The notes under the pieces were generated by a model. That model ran no database searches. It saw only the letters and a list, made by a program, of their open reading frames with translations, and was not told where the DNA came from. From the NCBI RefSeq assembly GCF_937920075.1, contig NZ_CALETI010000275.1, forward strand, positions 1 to 20,058: a stretch of 20,058 nt of DNA. The letters run 5' to 3'. Positions 13,188 to 20,058 of the stretch are shown here, one piece after another (positions within the stretch are counted from its first letter, which is position 1; each line of letters begins with the position of its first letter). The DNA comes from an uncultured Agitococcus sp. GTDB lineage: Bacteria; Pseudomonadota; Gammaproteobacteria; Pseudomonadales; Moraxellaceae. Position numbers and translations under genes: made by a program.

Positions 13188-14780
13188 TTAACTCCAAAAA
13201 TAGCCCTGATGCCGAGTTAAAATTTGATCGGCAATATAGTGCGATAACGCAGCCACCGTTAACATTGGATGTTGTACAGCTAAACTAGGTAATAAACTGG
13301 CATCACTGACAAATAAACCGCTCACCTCATAAACTTGGCCATATTGGTCAACAACTGCTTTTTTGCGATCAGCTCCCATACGGCAGCTTCCTTGAGCATT
13401 CAAAGAGACAAGTCGAGTAGAGAACAGGCCTAATGTGCCATAGTCAATACTATCAACAATATCATCTAATTCATGGACTGAAGTAGCTTGAATACGTTGA
13501 TATGTTGGCAGATATACTCGTTCCGCGCCTGCTGCAAAAAAGATTCGGCCAGCACGTTTTAGACCACGTTTATAGATTTCAAATTCGTCTTTAGTCATGT
13601 TCCATTCAATACGTTTGGAGCCACCACGCATTGGGCCACTCCAATGGACAAAACCATGACCCGTATCAGGCATTAACACGTTAAGTGCAGAAAAATATTT
13701 AAACTCTTGCATAAAACGAATATGGTCGATACCCAAAGATAATTCATTTTGTGCCATAAGCTGAACTGGTGCAGCCAAGCCTGATTCCATTAATAATTTA
13801 TCACCAGACTCATTCAAAAATTCGTCAATGTGCATCCCCGCAAATGCACCACGCCAACCATATACAGGCACAGGGAACTTTCCTAAAACCACACTCGTTG
13901 GTTGTAAAAATAAGTTGCGACCTAATTGATCGTTTTTATTTGGCACTTTGCTACGTTGTAATAAGAGTGGGGTATGAATTGCACCCGCAGCAGCAACGAC
14001 AATTTGCGCATTTACTTTGATGTTAGCAATGACAGAGTGGTTATTTGGATCAATAATTTGACCAGAAACACCAACCGCACGGCCATTTTTCATTAAAATC
14101 GTTTCGACATAAGTATCTGCATAAAGCTTAGCACCTGCGGCAATTGCCCACGGCAAATAGGTTACTTGCATAGAGGCTTTGCGGTCAGATGGGCAGCCAG
14201 CTAAACAATGACCTGTTAAAGCACATTGTTTGACGTTACGAGATTGAGGTCGCCAAGACCAACCCAGTGCTTCACAGCCACGAATAATCGCGTTAGCACA
14301 GTCATTAATTTCATGAGGTTCGTTAATATGGACATGAAGGCGATTTTCGACCTTTTCGTAATAACGATTAATTTTATTGGGGGCTAAACCTTCAACACCA
14401 TGATCTTTAGCCCACGATTCCAAGACATAATTTGGCGCGCGTGCGGCAATGGTAGCACTAATCACCGATGAGCCACCCACACAACGGCCTTGTAAAACTA
14501 CTGTATCGCCAATCGTATTAGTTTGTGTGCCAACATCTTGATAAAGATTTTCTAAAGCCCATGCCATATCTTCAGTAAACTGACTGCTGGGTACATAACG
14601 ACCAGCTTCTAAAATAATGACACTTTTACCCGCAGCTGCAAGTTCATGGGCAATAACAGCACCACCTGTACCAGAGCCAACCACCACAACGTCAGCATTT
14701 AAGATGATGTCATCACTACTACGGATATCGCTTGCTTGGGTAACGGGAATACCATCGGCAGGAAGTTCTTTATAAATCAT
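13188..14780 (-). CDS. GMC-family FAD oxidoreductase (probable periplasmic dehydrogenase large subunit)
   Basis: A 530-residue flavoprotein oxidising an alcohol, sugar or sterol-like substrate (substrate unknown). The FAD dinucleotide fold is at 30-60 (VVVVGSGTGGAV, then E58 for ribose). A second FAD segment is near 93-110 (VVLQGRCVGGSS). A cysteine group C186-x5-C192-x3-C196 precedes PSDRKASM. The C-terminal GMC domain has GSCRMG at 464-469, FVSDASLLPS and QHPMLTVAALSHYIADQI. The position that is normally the catalytic His, three residues before this Gly, is N461, and the partner 43 residues on is H504. There is no own signal peptide; export with the Tat-signal protein encoded just upstream is likely. 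AAGGAT precedes ATG 14780 and overlaps the end of that gene; the gap is 12 bases. Confidence 0.9.
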   Translation of the reverse strand: MIYKELPADGIPVTQASDIRSSDDIILNADVVVVGSGTGGAVIAHELAAAGKSVIILEAGRYVPSSQFTEDMAWALENLYQDVGTQTNTIGDTVVLQGRCVGGSSVISATIAARAPNYVLESWAKDHGVEGLAPNKINRYYEKVENRLHVHINEPHEINDCANAIIRGCEALGWSWRPQSRNVKQCALTGHCLAGCPSDRKASMQVTYLPWAIAAGAKLYADTYVETILMKNGRAVGVSGQIIDPNNHSVIANIKVNAQIVVAAAGAIHTPLLLQRSKVPNKNDQLGRNLFLQPTSVVLGKFPVPVYGWRGAFAGMHIDEFLNESGDKLLMESGLAAPVQLMAQNELSLGIDHIRFMQEFKYFSALNVLMPDTGHGFVHWSGPMRGGSKRIEWNMTKDEFEIYKRGLKRAGRIFFAAGAERVYLPTYQRIQATSVHELDDIVDSIDYGTLGLFSTRLVSLNAQGSCRMGADRKKAVVDQYGQVYEVSGLFVSDASLLPSLAVQHPMLTVAALSHYIADQILTRHQGYFWS

Positions 14781-14792
14781 CTTGCGTTATCC

Positions 14793-15404
14793 TTAGATTT
14801 TAGCGTTATCGTCTTGGTCACGTGGTACAGGCATATTACCTAAACGACGAATACCCCATTTAGCGGTTACTGGCCCATCATACTCTAAAGGTTGCCATGT
14901 GCGTGGATCACGCCAATAAGCGACACCTAACAGCGTTTTTAAACTCACAATTAAACCGCCTTGAAGAGATGCGCCACTTTGCCAAGCCAAAATTTGGTTT
15001 CGAGCTTGTTTGTTATTTAAGCTAGAAAAACGTTTCATTTTATAGAGTGTACTAAACTCTAAAGTTTTAGCACCAATAGACAATAAAAAACGTGTATCAC
15101 TATTTAAGCGACCTACCAAGTTATCTAAATTTTCCATGACAGGCACTTCAGTCGTGGATGGCAAATCTGGAAAACGCTCTGTAGGCAAAAATACTTGGCG
15201 TAATTTGTCAAATAAGCGATATTCTGCCTCAGACAAATGACGAATATAAGTTGGTACACCAGTATCAGCAAAAACACGTGTCGGATAAGTGATTACAGTC
15301 GCAGCACTAGTGCCTAAAATTAATCCAGCTTTTAAAAAACGACGACGTGATAGACTGGCCAGTTGACCTTCGAGTTGAACAATGGCTTGGTCTTTTTGTG
15401 ACAT
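14793..15404 (-). CDS. Tat-signal small subunit, gluconate 2-dehydrogenase subunit 3-like
   Basis: A 203-residue secreted protein. Residues 19-25 are SRRRFLK, a textbook twin-arginine motif, followed by a hydrophobic stretch (AGLILGTSAATVI) and VFA near 46 as likely cleavage site. The mature part (YIRHLSEAEYRLFDKLRQVFLPTE and onwards) resembles small partners of GMC dehydrogenases such as the gamma or hitchhiker subunit of FAD-glucose dehydrogenase and gluconate dehydrogenase subunit 3. The match is by pattern only. These carry the folded flavoprotein through Tat. I chose ATG 15404 because GGGGA lies upstream at good spacing; the in-frame ATGs at 15470 and 15410 lack such a site. It forms an operon with the GMC gene. 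Confidence 0.82.
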   Translation of the reverse strand: MSQKDQAIVQLEGQLASLSRRRFLKAGLILGTSAATVITYPTRVFADTGVPTYIRHLSEAEYRLFDKLRQVFLPTERFPDLPSTTEVPVMENLDNLVGRLNSDTRFLLSIGAKTLEFSTLYKMKRFSSLNNKQARNQILAWQSGASLQGGLIVSLKTLLGVAYWRDPRTWQPLEYDGPVTAKWGIRRLGNMPVPRDQDDNAKI

Positions 15405-15433
15405 ACGCATCCCCAAGTGATAATTTTTCTTGT

Positions 15434-15543
15434 AAGACTTAGTTTTGTGTTGGCTGATGTCATAAAACATGATGTGTTATGTAAAAGCTAAGTCTTGTTT
15501 TTATCTTTGACTTATTGATTTCTAATAAGTCTTGTTATTATCT
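15434..15543. repeat. AAGTCTT repeats before the Tat/GMC operon
   Basis: A perfect 9-bp inverted repeat AAGACTTAG (15434-15442) and CTAAGTCTT (15488-15496) encloses a smaller hairpin (CAT..AACA with TGTT.ATG, 15461-15481). The right arm begins a 17-base sequence (15490-15506) that recurs with one mismatch at 15527-15543, 37 bases on. Three copies of the AAGTCTT core therefore lie directly upstream of the operon start. They could be an operator array or leader structure. Confidence 0.45.
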
Positions 15544-15590
15544 ATTTACACGTTTTTGGCGATTTTTGAGCCTAAAAATTTAATCTACAA

Positions 15591-15755
15591 GCGTAAACCC
15601 GAGTTATTTTTAATGCAAGATAGGATTTACGCATTGCATCGAGATTAGCATGTTTTGTTTACTAAAAATCTTTGGAGTGATTGTTTAATAAACAAGTTGA
15701 TGTTAACCACATAAATTGGCTAATAGTCTAGCTTAAACAGCTCAACTATTTAAGC
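15591..15755. repeat. Cluster of palindromes in the gene-free region between mscS and the Tat/GMC operon
   Basis: Perfect dyads seen here are GCGTAAA/TTTACGC (15591-15597 with 15626-15632), ATGCAA/TTGCAT (15613-15618 with 15634-15639), TTGTTTA-A-TAAACAA (15681-15695) and GCTTAAA/TTTAAGC (15731-15737 with 15749-15755). An extra TTGTTTA half-site lies at 15655-15661. No open frame, RNA gene or clear terminator is seen in 15405-15831. The dyads probably mark regulatory sites for the minus-strand operon. Confidence 0.4.
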
Positions 15756-15831
15756 CCATGTTTATAGGATAATTGTTTTTCTTGTTAATAAAATGGCTCA
15801 AATTTAATCTCTAGGACTAACTTGGGCAAAG

Positions 15832-16686
15832 TTAAGCTTGGTTTTTCATACTTACAACCAAAGGGGCGATAACACCACTATTTACGGTAATTTGAGGAAA
15901 GGGAATATCAATATTATGTTCATCAAAGGCATTTTTGATGCTTTCTTGAATGGTGTCTCTAATATCTAAAAAATTTTCTTTGCGAGTCCAAATATTAAAC
16001 ATTAAATTGATAGAAGAACTAGCAAGGTCTTGAACAACAACTTGTGGTTTAGGTTCATCTAATACTAAGGGATTTTTGTCTGCAATGGTTAATAATACTT
16101 GGCGGACTTTGCTAATATCTTGTTGATAGCTGATGTTGACCATAATTGGCACACGGCGAATGGCAAAACGAGTCAAATTAGACACTTCGGATTTAATGAG
16201 TTGTTCATTAGGAATACGTACATAAATATTATCAGCAGTACGTAGTTTGATAGACAATAAATCAATAGATAATACTTCACCAATTGTACCGTTTACTTCA
16301 ATGGTGTCACCGACCATAAATGAGCCTTCACCAATCAAAAATAAACCACTGATTAAGTTAGAAGCAGAAGTTTGCGAAGCAAAACCAATGGCAACGGTAA
16401 ATATACCGGCTGCACCTAACAAGACACTGAGTTTAAAACCCATTTCATGTAGGGCAGACATACTAAACAAACCCAGTAAAAAATAAAAAATACCCCGTCG
16501 CCAAACTAATAATTGATGTGCGGATAGTCGTTGACTCATGGTTTTAACAAAGGTTGTAGTGACTAATTGAGCAATTAGATAGCCTGTTAATAGTACCAAC
16601 GCACCAATAATAAAACCTTCAACTTTGTCGCTGACTGGTAGGTTAATCATTTGATCTAAAAAGCTTTCTTGTTTGTTACTGGCCAT
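15832..16686 (-). CDS. mscS: Small-conductance mechanosensitive channel, MscS family
   Basis: A 284-residue inner-membrane channel that opens under membrane tension and releases solutes after osmotic downshock. It has three membrane helices (about 22-47, 64-84 and 86-118). The pore-lining third helix continues into GFASQTSASNLISGLFLIGE, the family hallmark. The cytoplasmic beta domain has GDTIEVNGTIGEVLSIDLLSIKLRTADN and IPNEQL, and a C-terminal alpha/beta domain follows. Length is close to E. coli MscS (286). ATG 16686 lies seven bases after the stop of the upstream gene and lacks a good Shine-Dalgarno, so it is probably translated by coupling. No clear terminator follows. Confidence 0.94.
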   Translation of the reverse strand: MASNKQESFLDQMINLPVSDKVEGFIIGALVLLTGYLIAQLVTTTFVKTMSQRLSAHQLLVWRRGIFYFLLGLFSMSALHEMGFKLSVLLGAAGIFTVAIGFASQTSASNLISGLFLIGEGSFMVGDTIEVNGTIGEVLSIDLLSIKLRTADNIYVRIPNEQLIKSEVSNLTRFAIRRVPIMVNISYQQDISKVRQVLLTIADKNPLVLDEPKPQVVVQDLASSSINLMFNIWTRKENFLDIRDTIQESIKNAFDEHNIDIPFPQITVNSGVIAPLVVSMKNQA

Positions 16687-16693
16687 AATTCAA

Positions 16694-17485
16694 TTATTCA
16701 AAAAAATGTTCAAATAAGTTTATCAGATTATCATCATCATGCTGACGTGCTTGGTTTAACAACTTCACATTACCCGCTTTAGGGTGTAAGTGCTTGCTAA
16801 TAGAGACTTTAGGTGTGCGACCATTGGCTAATTGTTCAACTTCGATGGTTGGTGTCCATAAACGGCCATCTTGAGCAGCATATAAGGGTAATAAAGGGGC
16901 AGGAATATTAATCCGTTCAATTTGAATGGCTTTAGTATGATGATTAACAATATGAATAGGCGTGACTGCTCTAAACGCACGAATCGGCAGTTGCTCTAAA
17001 GCTAAACGACCAAAAACTTTGGTGGCATAACAAATTTCCCCTCGAATGGGTGTTGCACCAAACCATGTATCGGTGGGACGGACAAAAGGTATATCTAACA
17101 ACAAATTATCGTCATCCGAAAAAATATTGAGCCACAAAGGTGTGCTAACAAATAATGTGGTTTGTTGGTTGGAGGATAAAAATAGCGGAGTGATTGGTTT
17201 AATAACCACTGAGCGATCGGCTAAACAGGGTTTTAGATGAATTTGTTGTTGTGTTTGATTATAGATATAACGTTGTAATAATGCTTTTTCGGGCATAGGG
17301 CTACGATTAGTATGCTCAATAATTTGCCAATCATGATCGTCTTCGTGTTGATTGGGAGAACGATGATATGCAATTTGCCATTCTTGAGCATCACGTTGAA
17401 TTTGTAATAATAAACCAGCCATTTGCCAACGTCGTTGTTCATCTATTGCTAATTGATGATTTCCCCACCAAATCGTGTTGCTCAT
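16694..17485 (-). CDS. Uncharacterised protein, possible DUF432 family, paired with mscS
   Basis: A 263-residue soluble protein without signal or membrane segments. It is rich in beta-type stretches (TTLFVSTPLWLNI, LLLDIPFVRPTDTWFGATPIRGEICYATKV) and contains an RAVTPIHIVNHHTKAIQIERINIP segment. The layout and its place just before an mscS gene fit DUF432, a family of unknown function often found next to MscS genes. I make this assignment from memory of pattern and context, not from an alignment. GAGGTAA lies before ATG 17485. The seven-base gap to mscS makes a two-gene operon likely, so it may modulate or accompany the channel. Confidence 0.72.
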   Translation of the reverse strand: MSNTIWWGNHQLAIDEQRRWQMAGLLLQIQRDAQEWQIAYHRSPNQHEDDHDWQIIEHTNRSPMPEKALLQRYIYNQTQQQIHLKPCLADRSVVIKPITPLFLSSNQQTTLFVSTPLWLNIFSDDDNLLLDIPFVRPTDTWFGATPIRGEICYATKVFGRLALEQLPIRAFRAVTPIHIVNHHTKAIQIERINIPAPLLPLYAAQDGRLWTPTIEVEQLANGRTPKVSISKHLHPKAGNVKLLNQARQHDDDNLINLFEHFFE

Positions 17486-17526
17486 GCTTACCTCAAATGT
17501 TTGTATAAAATATATGCAGTTAATGG

Positions 17527-17580
17527 CGAAAAAACAGAATCTTTTTTCGTAGACTTGTAAAAATCTACTAAGAGTAGATT
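17527..17580. repeat. Stacked inverted repeats in the divergent promoter region
   Basis: CGAAAAAA/TTTTTTCG (17527-17534 with 17542-17549) is followed by AATCTACT-AAG-AGTAGATT (17562-17569 with 17573-17580). GTAGACT at 17549-17555 adds a third copy of the GTAGAYT half-site. They lie 40-95 bases upstream of the DUF432-like gene, in the gap divergent to gspE. Confidence 0.45.
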
Positions 17581-17655
17581 GAGTCCGCTCTTGTCATCTA
17601 TTAGACTTCAAAATATAGCACTTAAGCGAATCAGTGCGATAAGAAGCAGGAATAA

Positions 17656-17680
17656 GACTGTCATAAACAGTCATTATAAT
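17656..17680. promoter_or_regulatory. Dyad and -10-like box in the gspE upstream region
   Basis: GACTGT-CATAA-ACAGTC (17656-17661 with 17667-17672) is followed directly by ATTATAAT (17673-17680). This contains TATAAT on both strands and could serve either divergent gene. No good -35 is seen for gspE. The rest of the 297-base gap, including a short ACACC/GGTGT dyad at 17691-17710, shows no gene. Confidence 0.35.
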
Positions 17681-17782
17681 AACCAAATTTACACCAATTA
17701 ATGAGGGTGTAGGTTTTAGACTTAATAGATTGTTTTTAATATCCATTAAAAGCTACTTTAAAAATTTAAGAAGAGAAACATT

Positions 17783-19261
17783 ATGTCCCGTCAGGGTCAA
17801 CTAGCTTATAGTTTTGCAAAACGTCATGGTGTGTTACTTGTTAAACAAGGTGAGACACAAGAGCAAGGTTTGTTATTACGCGAAGATGTCAAGCTAGCGA
17901 GCTTGATGGAAGTCAGGCGTGTATTAGGCTTTTTGATTGTTCATGAAACTTTAGCCACGGCAGATTTTAATCAACGTTTAGCCACAGCATATCAAGGTGA
18001 TGGTGGTGAGTCGCAACAAGCCGTTGAAGGTTTGGAAGATCATCCCGATTTAGAAAGTTTAGCTGAATCAGTGCCAGAAACAGAAGATTTGATGGAGCAA
18101 GAGGACGACGCACCCATTATTCGCTTAATTAATGCGCTATTAAGTGAAGCCATTCGCCTGAGTGCCTCTGATATTCATATTGAAGCGTTTGAAAAACGTT
18201 TGTCGGTGCGGATGCGTGTTGATGGTATGTTGCGAGAAATTGTGCAACCTCGTCGTGAATTAGCACCTTTGTTGGTATCTCGTATTAAGGTAATGGCTAA
18301 ATTGGACATTGCTGAAAAGCGCGTGCCACAAGATGGTCGTATTTCATTGCGTCTAGCAGGTCGTGAAGTGGATGTACGTGTATCAACCTTACCTGCTAAT
18401 CATGGCGAACGTGTGGTAATGCGTTTGTTAGATAAGCAAGCAGGGCGTTTAGATATTGGTCATTTGGGCTTACAAGCCACAGATCACAAACGTTTACGTG
18501 ATTTAATTCATAAGCCTCATGGCATTATTTTGGTCACTGGCCCAACAGGTTCTGGTAAAACCACAACTTTGTATGCCTCATTAACCGAACTCAATGATAA
18601 TTCTCGTAATATATTAACTGTTGAAGACCCCATCGAATATCAATTAGAAGGCATTGGCCAAACGCAAGTGAATACCAAAGTTGATATGACTTTTGCTCGT
18701 GGTTTGCGTGCGATGTTGCGTCAAGACCCTGATGTAGTGATGGTGGGTGAGATTCGTGATAAAGAAACCGCCGAAATCGCTGTCCAAGCGTCATTAACAG
18801 GTCACTTAGTATTATCAACCTTACACACCAATACCGCCGTAGGTGCAGTGACACGTTTACAAGATATGGGCATTGAGCCATTTTTGTTGGCTTCTTCGTT
18901 ATTAGGGGTGGTTGCTCAACGTCTAGTGCGTGTGTTATGTGCTAGCTGTCGTCAAGGAGTAACTGCTGATGAAGAGGAATGTGCTTTATTAGGTGTTTCA
19001 CCACAATTTGCACCAACAATTTATCGGCCTGTTGGTTGTGAAAAATGTAACTTTAATGGTTATCGTGGTCGTTTAGGCATTTATGAATTAGTTGTTATTG
19101 ATGACAACATGCGCCGTTTAATTCATAGTCATGCGGGGGAACACGAACTAGAAGCTCATGCGCGTACTATGAGTAGTAGTATCCGTGCAGATGGTATTCG
19201 TAAGGTGCTAAAAGGCATTACAACATTAGAAGAAGTGGTCAGAGCCACGCGTGAAGGGTAA
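17783..19261 (+). CDS. gspE: Type II secretion ATPase GspE
   Basis: Cytoplasmic hexameric ATPase that drives the type II secretion pseudopilus. The 492-residue protein has an N-terminal domain, an acidic linker (about 80-112), then the secretion NTPase core. This contains Walker A GPTGSGKTTT at 253-262, an Asp box (DPIEYQLEG), Walker B around 317-323 (DVVMVGE) and His box (LTGHLVLSTLHTNTA). The zinc-binding tetracysteine C386-x2-C389-x29-C419-x2-C422 is typical of GspE/PilB. Short N-terminus and pairing with gspF favour GspE over PilB, though no other gsp gene is visible. ATG 17783 has AGAAGAGA upstream. It is transcribed divergently from the DUF432/mscS pair; gspC and gspD are not upstream, as in Acinetobacter-type dispersed clusters. 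Confidence 0.93.
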   Translation: MSRQGQLAYSFAKRHGVLLVKQGETQEQGLLLREDVKLASLMEVRRVLGFLIVHETLATADFNQRLATAYQGDGGESQQAVEGLEDHPDLESLAESVPETEDLMEQEDDAPIIRLINALLSEAIRLSASDIHIEAFEKRLSVRMRVDGMLREIVQPRRELAPLLVSRIKVMAKLDIAEKRVPQDGRISLRLAGREVDVRVSTLPANHGERVVMRLLDKQAGRLDIGHLGLQATDHKRLRDLIHKPHGIILVTGPTGSGKTTTLYASLTELNDNSRNILTVEDPIEYQLEGIGQTQVNTKVDMTFARGLRAMLRQDPDVVMVGEIRDKETAEIAVQASLTGHLVLSTLHTNTAVGAVTRLQDMGIEPFLLASSLLGVVAQRLVRVLCASCRQGVTADEEECALLGVSPQFAPTIYRPVGCEKCNFNGYRGRLGIYELVVIDDNMRRLIHSHAGEHELEAHARTMSSSIRADGIRKVLKGITTLEEVVRATREG

Positions 19262-19263
19262 TT

Positions 19264-20058
19264 ATGCCAGCATTTGATTATATTGCCCTTGATGCACAAG
19301 GCAAAAAACAGAAAGGTGTGCTTGAAGGCGATAGCGCAAGGCAGATTCGTCAACAATTACGCGATAAGGGTTGGTTTCCAACCTCTGTTGAAGCAGCATC
19401 TTCAGAACAAGCAAACAACGAAAAAACACCTTTTTGGCAATCCAGTAAAGGATTGACTGCTTATGAATTAGCTTTAGTCACACGTCAGTTAGCGACATTA
19501 ATTCAGGCGGGTATTCCTTTAGAAGAAACTTTAAAAGCCGTGGCCAAACAAAGTGAAAAGCCACAAGTACAAAGTTTGTTATTAGCTGTGCGTGGCAAAG
19601 TGTTAGAGGGTTATCCTTTAGCACAAAGTTTTGCTGCATTTCCTAAAGCCTTTCCCGACTTATACCGTGCAACGGTTGCGGCAGGAGAAAAATCTGGCCA
19701 TTTAGACTTGGTATTACAACAGCTTGCCGATTACACCGAAAACCGTTTTACAACACAAAAGCAAATTCAAGGGGCATTAATTTATCCTATTATTTTAACA
19801 ACTTTAGCAATTGCGATTGTGGTTGGTTTATTAACCTATGTTGTGCCTGATATTGTTAAAGTATTTACCAACTCTCATCAGCAATTACCTTTTTTAACAC
19901 GTGCATTAATTGCCACCAGTAATGGGGTAAAAACTTTTGCACCATTAATTGTATTGGCCTTAGTGGCTGGTGGTTGGTTGTTTAAAAAATCGCTAGATAC
20001 CGATAAAGGTCGTTATGCTTTTGATGGCTTTGTTTTGCGGGTTCCTTTAGTGAGACGC
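19264..20058 (+). CDS. gspF: Type II secretion inner-membrane protein GspF (partial, 5' part)
   Basis: Starts at ATG 19264, two bases after the gspE stop, with GAAGGG upstream inside gspE. It stays open to the window end (265 codons of a protein usually near 400). The N-terminus MPAFDYIALDAQGKKQKGVLEG and the repeat unit LVTRQLATLIQAGIPLEETLKAV with GEKSGHLDLVLQQLADYTE are characteristic of GspF. The first membrane helix is about 175-195 (YPIILTTLAIAIVVGLLTYVVP) and a second lies near 225-243. GspF is the membrane platform that couples the GspE ATPase to the pseudopilus. Translational coupling to gspE is likely. Confidence 0.94.
   Translation, partial: MPAFDYIALDAQGKKQKGVLEGDSARQIRQQLRDKGWFPTSVEAASSEQANNEKTPFWQSSKGLTAYELALVTRQLATLIQAGIPLEETLKAVAKQSEKPQVQSLLLAVRGKVLEGYPLAQSFAAFPKAFPDLYRATVAAGEKSGHLDLVLQQLADYTENRFTTQKQIQGALIYPIILTTLAIAIVVGLLTYVVPDIVKVFTNSHQQLPFLTRALIATSNGVKTFAPLIVLALVAGGWLFKKSLDTDKGRYAFDGFVLRVPLVRR

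Noticed and set aside
15405..15470. Longer start for the Tat-signal protein
   Set aside because: It would put 22 extra residues before an already complete Tat signal and has no ribosome-binding site.
15818..15834. TAACTT/AAGTTA dyad at the mscS stop as a terminator
   Set aside because: Six A/T-rich pairs and no T-run on the minus strand.
1..20058. CRISPR arrays, tRNA or rRNA genes, prophage or plasmid functions
   Set aside because: No regularly spaced repeats, no cloverleaf with conserved T-arm, and no phage or replication genes were found on reading both strands.

Overview
The window is a piece of bacterial chromosome, AT-rich (roughly 40% GC by eye, strong preference for TTA/AAA-type codons). 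Gene content and order point to a gammaproteobacterium of the Moraxellaceae (Acinetobacter/Moraxella side). The evidence is cmk-rpsA-ihfB-lapA-pyrF without lapB, a gspE-gspF pair detached from the other type II secretion genes, and an alpha-methylacyl-CoA racemase beside a GMC oxidoreductase with a Tat-signal partner. Family placement is inference from synteny and protein style; no database was searched. There are no tRNA, rRNA, CRISPR, prophage or intact insertion-sequence genes.

Layout. 1-4.5 kb (+) is housekeeping: the end of mutL, then cmk, rpsA with a structured leader, a strong terminator, and the ihfB-lapA-pyrF operon closed by a hairpin. 4.46-4.77 kb is a gene-free stretch holding a near-perfect 54-bp palindrome nested between 10-bp inverted repeats. 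4.77-8.6 kb (+) starts with two tightly spaced genes of unknown role: a long coiled-coil protein with a C-terminal Cys/His cluster, and a protein fusing two cyclic-nucleotide-binding-like domains to a rhodanese domain. These are followed by nadK and a DUF1315 (YeaC-like) gene, ended by a terminator. 8.65-11.8 kb (+) holds an ABC exporter half-transporter and a soluble GAF-domain histidine kinase.

11.85-15.4 kb (-) carries a racemase of the AMACR type and, as a separate two-gene operon, a Tat-signal small protein plus a GMC flavoprotein. The latter pair looks like a periplasmic dehydrogenase in which the small partner carries the export signal. 15.4-15.83 kb is a gene-free region rich in inverted and direct repeats. 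15.83-17.49 kb (-) is a probable DUF432-mscS pair; 17.78 kb to the end (+) is gspE and the start of gspF.

The best candidates for undescribed biology are the coiled-coil/CNB-rhodanese gene pair, the GMC oxidase whose usual catalytic His position is Asn (with His in the partner position), and the nested palindromic element downstream of pyrF.
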